Shown here: in pieces, positions 23,447 to 34,313 of the stretch
How the letters are laid out: each line of letters starts with the position of its first letter
Position numbering within the stretch: position 1 is the first letter of the stretch
Assembly (NCBI GenBank): GCA_964019415.1
Contig: OZ025870.1
Span: 5,052,915 to 5,116,914, forward strand
Source of the DNA: Ianthella basta
Lineage: Eukaryota > Porifera > Demospongiae > Verongiida > Ianthellidae
Length of the DNA: 64,000 nt
Direction of reading: 5' to 3'
Made by a program: the position numbers and the translations under genes
The notes under the pieces: model-generated
The model's input: only the letters and a program-made list of their open reading frames with translations
What the model was told of the DNA's origin: nothing
Database searches by the model: none

Positions 23447-23454
23447 TTGTGTGT
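23361..23454. repeat. (TG)n microsatellite
   Basis: Nearly pure TG repeat of about 90 bp with a few TTG interruptions, in an intron of the acyl-CoA synthetase relic. Confidence 0.95.
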
Positions 23455-24441
23455 ACACATTGGCATTTCATTTCTTCTTTAAACTCACCATCACGGGACA
23501 CTGTCTGAGGTCCACTTGACTCTGACATCCCATAAATCTCATATATTGGAATATCAAAATCCAAGAAGAACTCCAGGATGTTCTTAGCAATGGGTGCAGC
23601 TCCCACCACTTGCACGTGGCAGCGGTCCAGTCCGGCCGCCTCTCGGACACGAGAAAAACACATCCTACAAGTGACAACAAATCAGGATCATCCACACTGC
23701 CAACAAGTAAGGTGAGAACAGGTGTCAACCTGACAATTATATTTATACACTACGAAGTCCTTGAAGGCCATAAAGGGGTCTATAACTACAATATATCCTT
23801 CCAGTCTGGTCAACTGTGGCACATCACAACCTGGCTGCTTTAGACAGGTGCAATGGAGTGTGTGGTTAGTCAATGCCGTGGTCCAAGGGAGGCAGGCTGT
23901 TATATACTTACAGCAACTTCAAATGTACTGAATGCCTTATAAGTGGTTAACTATACATGTAGGTGAGCCTATACAGTTCTATTGTAAATCTTATAAAAAC
24001 TTACTAGAACTTATATACTTTTCAATTCTGAATTTGGAAATTTAGGAGGAACTACGCTCATTTTCGTTTGAGTCTTGCAAAATTACAGCCCCTTGCAAAA
24101 TAGAAGGCGCTTTCTGACGCCATTTTCTGGAAGCTCCGTGAGTAAAATGGCCGCCATTGGAGCTTTCTTGTCACCATGCCGTGCATTATTCGCACAAATC
24201 ATATCTACGTACAAGATGGTTTGGAGCCACAATATTGCAGAGGATTTTGTATGGGTTGGCGAGGAAATGAACTTCCAGAACAGGAAAGCTATAGCTGTCA
24301 TCTGTGCTACTCGTAGTGACTAGCTAGTAGCTGATCTGAATGCATTGGACATTTCCGCAGGCAGCACTGCTTCATTAGGTGCATTTACTGTTGTTGGGCA
24401 TTTTTCAAAGTGTATCATGCAGTACCTTGGCAACTGTTGGC

Positions 24442-24477
<36 letters not shown>

Positions 24478-24559
24478 CACACACATACACATACACACAC
24501 ACACCACACACACACACGCACACGCAAACACACACACGCGCACACGCAAACGCACATGC

Positions 24560-24635
<76 letters not shown>

Positions 24636-24655
24636 GCACGCACGCACACACACAG
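24442..24655. repeat. (CA)n microsatellite with CG interruptions
   Basis: About 214 bp of CA repeat with scattered ACGC units. It ends directly at the splice donor of the exon at 24858-24662. Confidence 0.95.
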
Positions 24656-25647
24656 ACTCACTTGTCCGCCAGCCAGTAGCCCCATGGTTTGTCCTGGGAT
24701 CCCTGCATCTTGGCCGCACTCCTCCTTCGCCCCACTCCATGTGAGAGAGACACCACCTTCTCCTTGAACCCAGTGAGGCGCTCAAACTCATGCTGGATGC
24801 TGTCTTTGACCTTTTCCCACACACGAGGCACTCCCATGAAGATAGTAGGCCGTACTTCCTGAGGGGGGAGGAGGAAGAGGGAGGGGACATGGGGGAGAGG
24901 AGGGGAAGTGGAGTGGGGAAGGGAAGGAGTAGGTAGGGTGGGGTAGGGAGGAAGGGGTGGAAAGGGAAGCAGTGAGGGATGGAACACATTGAGGAAACAT
25001 TGAGGAGTGAGAGTAGAAGGGTTTCAGGGAATAGAGGAGGGATACAAGGATGAAAAGACAGAAAGGGCTGAGAAGCAAGTTGGGCAAAATGGAAGAGAAA
25101 CCTTGATGTGTAATGTGGAGTACAATAGAACAAATCAAATGGACAGAGGAACAAGTGAAGTGTGGTTGTATCCTAGGGATATGAATGTGATCAGTTCAAT
25201 AATAAAAATACATAGCTTTTGATTCCTCCCACCTTACGTTCACTGTACATACAAACAATTGAGCTTCAGCCGCCACATACGTAGAACACATCCACTAACC
25301 ACACAGCCTGAAATACACGCACTTCATTATAGAATTGTCTCCATATATTAACCCATTTACTATCAATAACATCCACGTACATACCTTGAGTGTCTGAACC
25401 AAGCTGCCCTTCAGAGCATCAGGCTGGGCGAACCAGATGGTGATACCCTTCTCAAGGGGAGTGTGTATGTCCAACATCTGAGCAGCCACGTGGCTGAGGG
25501 GGAGGTAGCTGACCTCGTGCTCATCCTAGGGCAAGGGGAGGGGAGGGGAGGGGAGGGTGGGGGGTGGACAAGGGCCTGTCTGTGACCAATTCTAAAGTAT
25601 GTGTATTTGCAAACAACTGTGACAAACCTGTGCTAGCTCTATACACC

Positions 25648-25827
<180 letters not shown>

Positions 25828-26055
25828 CACTTCTCCAAGATTGAAAAGAGCACTGCACACTTTTGCAGTCCAACTGATGTTGTCATGGCTCAACATGACA
25901 CCCTTAGGGGGACCAGTGGTGCCTACAACAAACAAGCAATTATGCATACAAAACAATAAAGCAGTACACAAGAAGACAAGACGTAGCAATTTGCACACCT
26001 ACAGAATCAGTTCAGTAATGATGTCAGCAAACACACTGAGTTTGCACTCATGCAT

Positions 26056-26827
<772 letters not shown>

Positions 26828-26979
26828 ACATATAGTCATTCTCTCCTATCCCAGCCACTTCCCCCTCCCATAAATTCCCTCTCTCCCTCACCTCCAATAT
26901 CTTCTTAATTTGCATTTTGTTCTCACAGAAGATGGCTTGAGCTTTGCAGTCAATCATAACGTGATAGCATGCCTCTGAG

Positions 26980-27340
26980 GAGTGGAGGGAAGGGGAGGGG
27001 AGAGGAGGGGAGGGGAGAGGCAGGGAAAGGGGAGGAGAGGGGTGGGGAGGGGAAGGGAAGGGAGGGGAGGGGAGGGGAAGGGAGGGGAGGGGTGTGGAGG
27101 GGAGGGGAGGGGAGGGGAGGGGAGGGGAGGGGAGGGGAGGGGAGGGGAGGGGAAGGGAGGGGAGGGGAAGGGAGGGAGGGGAGGGGAGGGGAAGGGAGGG
27201 AGGGAGGGGAAGGGAGGGAGGGGGGGGGAGTGGAGGGGAGGGAGGGGAGGGGGGAGAGGGGAGGGGAGAGGAGGGAGGGGAGGGAGGGGAGGGGAGGAAA
27301 GGGGAAGAAAGGGGAGAGGAGGGGAGTGGAAAGGAGGGAT
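26980..27340. repeat. (GGGGA)n polypurine tract, about 360 bp
   Basis: Almost pure purine strand of GGGGA, GGGAA and GGAGG units. It could adopt quadruplex or triplex structures. The long open frames on both strands here are low-complexity artefacts. Confidence 0.95.
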
Positions 27341-27961
27341 AAAAACAGGAGGAGAAATTTAGTGAAACAACCATTCACATCAGTTCAACGTGTACAATTG
27401 TAATGTACGTAAACCCATTGTATCCATAGCAACCATACACCACTGGTGGTAGACACCACATTCCAATACCAGAAGACTCCAAATAAGAAAGACAACAATC
27501 ATTCATATCGGTCATATATACAGTAAATACAGCATTTGACTTGTACTGGTGATGGCCAACCAACTCATAACTCATCTACTGGACTAACTCGCATTACATA
27601 CTGAGGCACACAGCAGCTGCAGTAATCATCAACCGCTTCATCGTCAATATCAGGCAAGCACTACCTCTTTGATGGCATATATATACATGTACCACACACA
27701 GTGGAAAACTGACAACACATTCTATAACACAACACACACACAAAGAGAGGACTACCAACACACCCACACTAACCTGCATTGTTTGTGGCGTAAACGCCAG
27801 TTGGCAAGGCACCACTCTGTAAGGAGAGAAGAGGGAGACCAGTGTGATATTAACCCTTCAGTTTACTAAACAACTGTAGAAGGGAGTGAACAGTTCTAAT
27901 GTACAGACCATAGAATGGGCAACAGATAAAGTCAGTCAGTACACAGTAGTTCCCGATTGGT

Positions 27962-28546
27962 TTGCGATGTCAATATACAATAAAATGGAGGGTGAAGCAC
28001 GTCTGCTTGCAGTACATGCCGACTGAAGGAAGACTCGTGGAAGCCTACAGACAACTTATTGGAATGCATCCAACAACTGACCTCCAATGGCCATTATCTG
28101 CAGCTGCCACCAGCTTGAGGAAGGCGCGCGAACACGCTGGTGACAGGAAGCTCGTCTGTAAAACTATTTGGAAGGTGCGACTAGGCATCCTTCCCATTGA
28201 ATGCAAAGGTTCAGAGATGACTACAGCAGACGTTCCATCAGCCGAAGCACAGGAATGGTGCAGAGTCCCAGTGTTCCTACTTTTGCAGACCTATCCTCAT
28301 TCAGACCGTCCGCGTTCATTAGTGTGGGTCCAAATTAATGCAAATGACCTGGGAACAAGGCTTTATTACTGCAAACGTGTACATATATGCTCATTTCCCC
28401 TTGCTTTAATGCATCTGCTAAATGCCATTTCTATATTTGCCTATTCTCCTTTGCTAGCTAACATGTATTCCTGGACAGCTTCAGAATTATTTGATGACCT
28501 GTGTCATGTCTACATATCATTGGCACAACTCCAGCTTCTCTGTTGA
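27962..28546 (+). CDS. Unidentified open frame, 194 aa
   Basis: A 585-bp open frame with mixed composition, containing MPTEGRLVEAYRQLIGMHP and LRKAREHAGDRKLVCKT. I recognise no domain. The first half looks more protein-like than the hydrophobic second half. It lies next to the 5'-most exon of the acyl-CoA synthetase relic on the opposite strand. It could be a single exon, a relic or chance. Confidence 0.25.
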   Translation: MRCQYTIKWRVKHVCLQYMPTEGRLVEAYRQLIGMHPTTDLQWPLSAAATSLRKAREHAGDRKLVCKTIWKVRLGILPIECKGSEMTTADVPSAEAQEWCRVPVFLLLQTYPHSDRPRSLVWVQINANDLGTRLYYCKRVHICSFPLALMHLLNAISIFAYSPLLANMYSWTASELFDDLCHVYISLAQLQLLC

Positions 28547-28919
28547 TCTACACAATATTGCTACTATTGCACAGGTCGAAGTTTATATCACCTACTAGTC
28601 CTGGGCTCTTATATAGGTGAAGTGAGATTGCTCAACCCATGACTACCATTGTAACGGGTAACCCCGTTGCACAAAGGCGTGAACGCTCCGAAGCTGTGGC
28701 CGTTGATACAACGAGGCCTTGAACAGTCATGTGGGTCACAGGGAGGCAATAAGAAGCACTCTCACTTACAACTCTTGTGGATGTACAATCTACTACATTT
28801 AAACACATTACATTCACTGCTAAACATATATAAACACTAGACAGAAGCATGCTAGAGATTCACACTTGGGAAGCTCGTTGAAGGCAGGCTTCAATTTAAA
28901 TGCTTCAAAACTGCCTTTG
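28547..28919. other. Gene-free stretch
   Basis: No repeat or exon can be defined with confidence. A short minus-strand stretch near 28930-28865 reads FEAFKLKPAFNELPK, but I cannot tie it to a family. Confidence 0.3.
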
Positions 28920-29870
28920 CCACTAGTCAGGTATGAGCATCCATCATACAACTAGAGTGCACATAGGAGAGGACAGTGCATTACTGTGAAGCAGACTGTG
29001 AAAGCTTCTTGCAATTGCTGAGTCGTAGCTAACATTGGGGCTGGGTGGTGATGGTGGTAGTAGCTATGTGTGATGAGGCAATTTATGTGTAGATTCTCAC
29101 ATGTCCACATGCACAGATGTGTGTGTAGTGAGAACGAGTGTAAAGTGCTTGACAGAGCAATGTGTCATAAACAGATGCATAATTCTGAGACACAACTGAC
29201 CAATGCATGAGCAAGGGCTCACATCCCATGCATCAGTTCAGAACTGGTCACAAATACACATGCACATACCATTTCTCCCTATGATATTCCTCCCCCCAGA
29301 CACACATTGGGTACACACACACACACAGTGGCACAGGCATGCATACAGAGCAACATGGACACATAGCAGTAAATGTTGTATTACCATGTTATACCACGCA
29401 CCCCATACAGGTTCTCTCTCCCAAGCCCTCTTCCCACACCCACCCCCCCCCCCCCACACACACACTGGTGACTGGCACTTAGGACCATTATTGGGAATGT
29501 ACTGGGCTATGTATGTATGCATGGCCAGTTCTGAATGGAGTGGAGGTGATCCACTAGTATCTGAGGCTGCTGCTTGAATAGCTGAGTCAGGAGATGGGAA
29601 CACGAAGATTTTGCTCACAGAAAAGCAAGAAATGTATCTGGAGACAAGCAAGGAATGTTTCAGTGAAAGGACCAACCACTCAGCAAGTGGACGGAAAGAC
29701 ACTCAGGGTATTCACTGCTGCCAGCTGCCTGCAACCATTTTTCATTTCACTGGCCACCAAACGTATGCTTGAAGTACGCAAACAAAATGGCGGTCTCCAG
29801 GAGTGTCATAGTCTCGTGTAGTTGACCACTTTTCCTGCTCCCCATTTTCATATGCTGACGTCATCGGACT

Positions 29871-29876
<6 letters not shown>

Positions 29877-29901
<25 letters not shown>
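29877..29901. repeat. (GACA)n short tandem repeat
   Basis: About six GACA units in a row, in sequence without a gene. Confidence 0.9.
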
Positions 29902-30177
29902 TGAAGCAATCGCTTAACCCCCTGTGCTATATATCTGAGGTGGGGAAATAACTACATTCATTGTATTCATTGGATGGTATAGGCAGTAAGTATATTCATT
30001 GGTAATATTTTGGTCAAGGAATATGTATGTGCACTGTTCACCACAAGTAGCAGGCTACACATGCATGCACACACACACACACTCACATACACACACACAC
30101 ACAACACACACACTGATGACTGGTATTTAGGACACAATATCATAACCCAAACCCCTTCCCTGTCCTCCCTTCATCTT

Positions 30178-30620
30178 GCGACCCTTACTTCACCCTTGAG
30201 GCTAGTGAGCATGATAAGGTACTTCATGTGGTCACAAAATGAGCACACTACTATAATGGTATGTATAGTACAAAGGTAAGCAATAGGGCACACACGGCAC
30301 ACATCACCATCATATCTCTGGTCATGTTTCATTGGTAACCTCATAACCCTCTGGGAAATCCCCACTTTGTGCTTTATACCTCAATGAATCTAGTTAACCT
30401 TGTGTGGTGCACTGTGTAGACCAGTCAAGGAGAGGCTATATTCAAACCATTAGTGTTAGTACTGATGAAAACTAAGTGTACCAAATACCAGCCACCCACC
30501 AAGCAATCACACTGGGTTAATACAAATCACACTGTTGACTCACTTATCTGGTTTGTCAATCTTCTATTCTGCTCCATGCACACATCAGTCTTTCACAAGA
30601 TCCGGGATGATGACACCCGA
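30178..30620 (-). pseudogene. Scattered acyl-CoA synthetase exon relics
   Basis: Positions 30178-30235 resemble the exon at 21737-21645 (shared CTTGAGGCTAGTGAGCATG-like block). Positions 30540-30620 resemble the exon at 23285-23216 (shared TCTGGTTTGTCAATCTTC). Both are altered and not connected by a frame. The second is repeated at 43955-44030 in the other duplication copy. Confidence 0.55.
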
Positions 30621-31520
30621 GATGAGAATGGGTGGGTCATGTGGATGGTATAGTGGTGTGTATAATGTACATACGCGGACATACAAGATATGACAATACT
30701 TTTATGATGTTAACATTTCACTGTTACTGATCATAAACAATTCTGCAATGGAATGACTGTTTCCATTCAATGTGGACTGAAGAGCGAGTTGAAGATGGAA
30801 CGGCACTTAGCATGTAATTGTTACTAACCAGCTTTGTGACTGGTGGTGTTTTCTGCCATCAACTCGTGCAACAAGCTTCAGCCAATTTCAGAATGGTTTC
30901 AAAAGATCAATGGCAAACGGAGTGACATCATAGTATTTGGCAATACTGGATAATAGGCAAGATGTGATGGCAAGCAGTGATGTGGAATACCTGTCTAAGA
31001 TGGCCACTGTGTTAAGCAGCCACCTCTCTAAATCAGCCAGCTTCCCTGGCCCCAAATAACATTAAAGCATTGCAATCTACCTCTGTAAAGCAGCTACCAT
31101 CAGGATGGTCTAGCTAGCCAGACTAGGGGTAGTCCCAGACCACTTAACATAGCCCATAAATATAAACAGACCTTATAGACCCCACCCTCCCCATCACACA
31201 CCCTCAGGGCACCTCATTCAAACTTCCTACAGACACACACACCCGACCTGCTGCCCACGCAGAGACACTTGAGGTATTTCAGACCAACATTGATAAAACG
31301 AGCACTCACATACGAGTGCAGCTCTCCAAGGTGTGATCATTCACTATCTCCAATACCCACTGTGCATACATGATAGTACTGTACTAAGTGGAAGCAGGAC
31401 ATTGTGGGTGAGCCTGAGCAAGTGTGCCATGCATGTGTAGTGTGACTGTGTCTGACAAGTAGGAACATGCGTGAACATGCATACAGGCACACACGCGCGC
31501 GATCGCACACACACCACATA

Positions 31521-31752
31521 CAATGCAAGACCAACTTTTCCACACGCACCAGAGAAGTGGCCAAAAGCCACTGAATGAGTCCCACCATAGGAAGTCGATT
31601 TCCATGGAGGGTAGCCGTAAGGGCTACGACTCGTGAAATCCAGTGAGGATACTATGTTACAAACGAGAGAAAGAAAGCAATCTACCTGTTTCGCCGATTA
31701 TTACGTCAAACTCGCCGGGAACTGGAAGGTTGTCTTCAGTGTAGTGAGCCAT
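31521..31752 (-). pseudogene. CHM-like: Rab escort protein-like first two exons, copy A
   Basis: Exon 1 (31752-31686) encodes MAHYTEDNLPVPGEFDV then IIGETG, the FAD/GTG-loop start of Rab escort proteins and GDIs. Exon 2 (about 31582-31521) encodes GLIQWLLATSL, then KLVLHC. Rab escort proteins present Rab GTPases to geranylgeranyl transferase. The acceptor before exon 2 reads GG instead of AG, and no further exon is seen, so this copy is most likely dead. It faces away from the CARD-like gene at 31929, which starts 177 bp to the right. Confidence 0.55.
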
Positions 31753-31928
31753 TTTCTCAGCTTCATTTTCCTAATAGACTCACGTGGCTGTCGTCATTTG
31801 GAATGTAAACTCAGCCCAAAAGGGAATGGCAGCTATATCTCAATCTATGCTGCATGAAAGGCAACACCTGTGCTGTGCGACAAAATCCAAGAGTACGGAC
31901 GACTACAAGTGCAGATCGAGAGCCGTGT

Positions 31929-32303
31929 ATGATGCCACAGGACATCGCTCAGAAGACGGTGCGTGCGCTGTTCTCAGAGATCGATTGTAACGGCAGCGCT
32001 AAGACTCTGAGCGGTAAGCTGTTCCAGTGTTTGGTGATTGACTATGCATGCTTACAGAAGATCCGAAGAGCTGACTGCGACACAGAAGCGAATGCCGTGT
32101 TGGCGGAACATCTCTACGAGACTAGCACGGAGAAGACACAACAGGAGTTTGCTCGCATTCTGAAAGAGAGCGACCTGCCGAAGCAGAAGGTTCTTGGTGA
32201 GCAGATGGCGGCTGTGCTGACACGTACAACAGCAGCTAATGCTAACTCTAGACCTTCTGAATCGGACGAGGAGATGGAGACGGACACCGGCCTCGAGGCG
32301 TGA
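31929..32303 (+). CDS. CARD-like death-fold protein, copy 3
   Basis: The core matches copy 1 over all six helices (TVRALFSEIDCNG, LQKIRRADCDTE, LAEHLYETS, KQKVLGEQM) with the ESDEEMETDTGLEA tail. Two ATGs stand at 31929 and 31932, and an in-frame ATG at 31854 would add 25 residues (CAVRQNPRVRTTTSA) that resemble the upstream part of copy 5. Expression may use a promoter shared with the Rab escort fragment on the other strand (inference from spacing). Confidence 0.55.
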   Translation: MMPQDIAQKTVRALFSEIDCNGSAKTLSGKLFQCLVIDYACLQKIRRADCDTEANAVLAEHLYETSTEKTQQEFARILKESDLPKQKVLGEQMAAVLTRTTAANANSRPSESDEEMETDTGLEA

Positions 32304-32633
32304 CTTTGGCTGTAAGCTGATGAGCAACAAACGAGAACATTAATAAGAGTGATAATTATCATTCAATTTTCTGCATGCACGTAATTTTACGCAGTTTGTA
32401 CTTGTCACATACTATGTATACTCTTCACTTACGTACTCATGAATACTTATGATACTCATTATAATTCAACATATATATGCAAATATCATGGGCCAGGCGT
32501 TGTATTTGCATATATATGTCATGACCAGTGATGACATATATATGCAAATACAACGCCATGATAATCAGTAAGTTTGCTGCTACATGTACCTTATGCTTAT
32601 GTACCTTAGGCTAACCAGTTAGTTAATGAATAA

Positions 32634-33155
32634 CTACAACAGAGTCCACAATATGAGAGCAATCTGAATGCTTAAGTGTACGTAGCACACACATGATACT
32701 GCAGCGGGCCACATCTTGGCCATGGGTTGGCCATGGAGAATTTCAACGCCCCTCTCCTGCTGCCCATGGTCAGATCCACTCTCTGCTGAAGGTCTAGGCG
32801 ATGGAGCTCGAGCTTGGGCACTCTCGTCACTGGAGACAGTCAAAGCTACCGCAGTATCCGCTGCTGTTAGCGCGGCCTCGATCTGCTCACCAAGCTTCTT
32901 CTGCTTCGGCAAGCCGCTTTCTTTCAAGATGGTATAAAATTCCTGCAGCGTCTTCTCCGTGCTACTCTGGTAGAGATGTTCTGCCAACACAGCATTCGCG
33001 TCTGTGTCGCAGTCAGCTCTTCGGATCTTCTGTAAACAGTCATAGCCGATTACTTCATACTGGAACAATTTCCCACTCAAAGCCTTAGCGCTGGCGCTAC
33101 TTTCAATGAGTGTGAACAGAGCGCGTACGGCACCCTGTGCTTTGTCTTGTGACAT
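32634..33155 (-). CDS. Divergent CARD-like protein with hydrophobic C-terminus, copy 4, 173 aa
   Basis: It starts MSQDKAQGAVRALFTLIE and keeps the LQKIRRADCDTDANAVLAEH core, so it belongs to the same family but is clearly diverged. After the domain comes a Ser/Pro-rich linker (ARAPSPRPSAESGS) and a hydrophobic end IQIALILWTLL that could anchor it in a membrane. It is convergent with copy 3, with 330 bp between their stops. The frame is open further upstream to 33443, but the ATG at 33155 aligns with the other copies. Confidence 0.55.
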   Translation of the reverse strand: MSQDKAQGAVRALFTLIESSASAKALSGKLFQYEVIGYDCLQKIRRADCDTDANAVLAEHLYQSSTEKTLQEFYTILKESGLPKQKKLGEQIEAALTAADTAVALTVSSDESAQARAPSPRPSAESGSDHGQQERGVEILHGQPMAKMWPAAVSCVCYVHLSIQIALILWTLL

Positions 33156-33629
33156 TGCGCCGATCCCAGTTAGGGGCGGTAGTCCGGTCGATGAAAAACT
33201 TCTCCCAGCTAGTCGCCGCCGTATGCCAAATCGCCTAAAAATCCGGAGGAATCCGAGGCCCGTACTTGCTGGAAGCATGTGATGACTGATGAGTTCTCCC
33301 AAAAAAATGGCTTCCATGCCAAGGAATATACTGCTGCATCCGAGAGACGAACGCCCCTGCCAGGACACTTGAAGACTCCACAGATTACAATGAAACTTCG
33401 TAGAGCACCTCAAGTACAGAGTGACGGTGCGTTGCAACCTCACTGGGTAGCTAGCTGTCGTGCTACAGATTTTAACTCCTGCGAATCCGAGCAGTAGGCC
33501 TTCAGTGTCGCATTTCCTTACGTAAGTCTATCACTTCTTCTTGGAGGGAACGAAAGGACTGCGAGTGAGCCCTAGGCTATGCGCCCCGATGCTCCCGAGG
33601 AAGCTGCCTGTCTGCAGCCATTTCTCACG
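33156..33629. other. Stretch without a supported gene
   Basis: Upstream region of copy 4. Only shadow frames are present. No repeat is recognised before the dispersed repeat at 33630. Confidence 0.3.
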
Positions 33630-34021
33630 TGTCGATACTGGCAACAATTCTAATAGTGCAACCCATTTATGACGTTACTGCATAAGAGTAATAGTACTAC
33701 GCAGTATGTTGCACAATGGCTGCAAGCGAACTGGAAAGGAGTAAGTTGGCAGTTTTTTTATGTGTCATCCCTGAACAAGGGGTGACCAGCTTTGCACACC
33801 TTCCCCACGTGTTTCTTGTTATGTTCACTTCTTAGTGAAGAAGCTCCCTTCTTCTCTGCCGTCTATCTCCTCAGTGACATAAAGGTATAAGACGGGTAGA
33901 ATTGTTTTTTAATTTAGCTTAAGCAGCGCTTTCGATTGTGTGCAATGTGTGTGGATACCAGTAAGCTCGAATGAGAATAGAGGGTCGCCCTACAGTATAG
34001 AGTGTATGTGTATGAATTCAG
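33630..34021. repeat. Dispersed repeat, copy of 9940-10325
   Basis: Same order of landmarks as the left copy (CATTTATGACGT, GCAGTATGTTGCAC, GGAAAGGAGTAA, AAGAAGCTCCC, GGGTCGCCCTACAGTA). Direct orientation. Confidence 0.6.
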
Positions 34022-34313
34022 AAATTTCAGCTTGTATAATTATTACCTCTATGTAGCTAGGACAGAAAACACTGACCCTGTACTGCAATATGTGCCATTA
34101 TCATGCCATGTGATTAATCAATTCAAACTTCTCCCCCTCCCCCATTCCTCTGACCCACACTCACTGCCTTAAACTTCCTCTTTCCTTTTCTCCTCCTGCC
34201 CCATCACCCTCCTCTCTCCCTCCCTTCCTCCCTCTCTCCATTCCTTCCCTTCCTCTCTCCATCCTATCCTCCCTCCCTCCATCCCTCCCCTCCCTCGCTT
34301 CATTCTTCCTCAG

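Larger units (their letters stand above)
28920..32707. repeat. Segmental duplication, copy A (copy B at 42315-46230)
   Basis: Landmarks shared in the same order with 42315-46230 include ACTAGTCAGGTATGAGCATC, ACATGTCCACATGCACAGAT, CTTTGTGCTTTATACCTC, the Rab escort exons, a CARD-like gene and a closing TGATACTGCAGCG. Copy A then continues with a divergent CARD-like gene; copy B ends at the border of the 12.6-kb transposon. Confidence 0.7.

Noticed and set aside
26950..27403. Gly/Glu/Arg and Pro/Ser open frames of 80-310 aa
   Set aside because: Low-complexity translations of the GGGGA tract. No splice context or domain.
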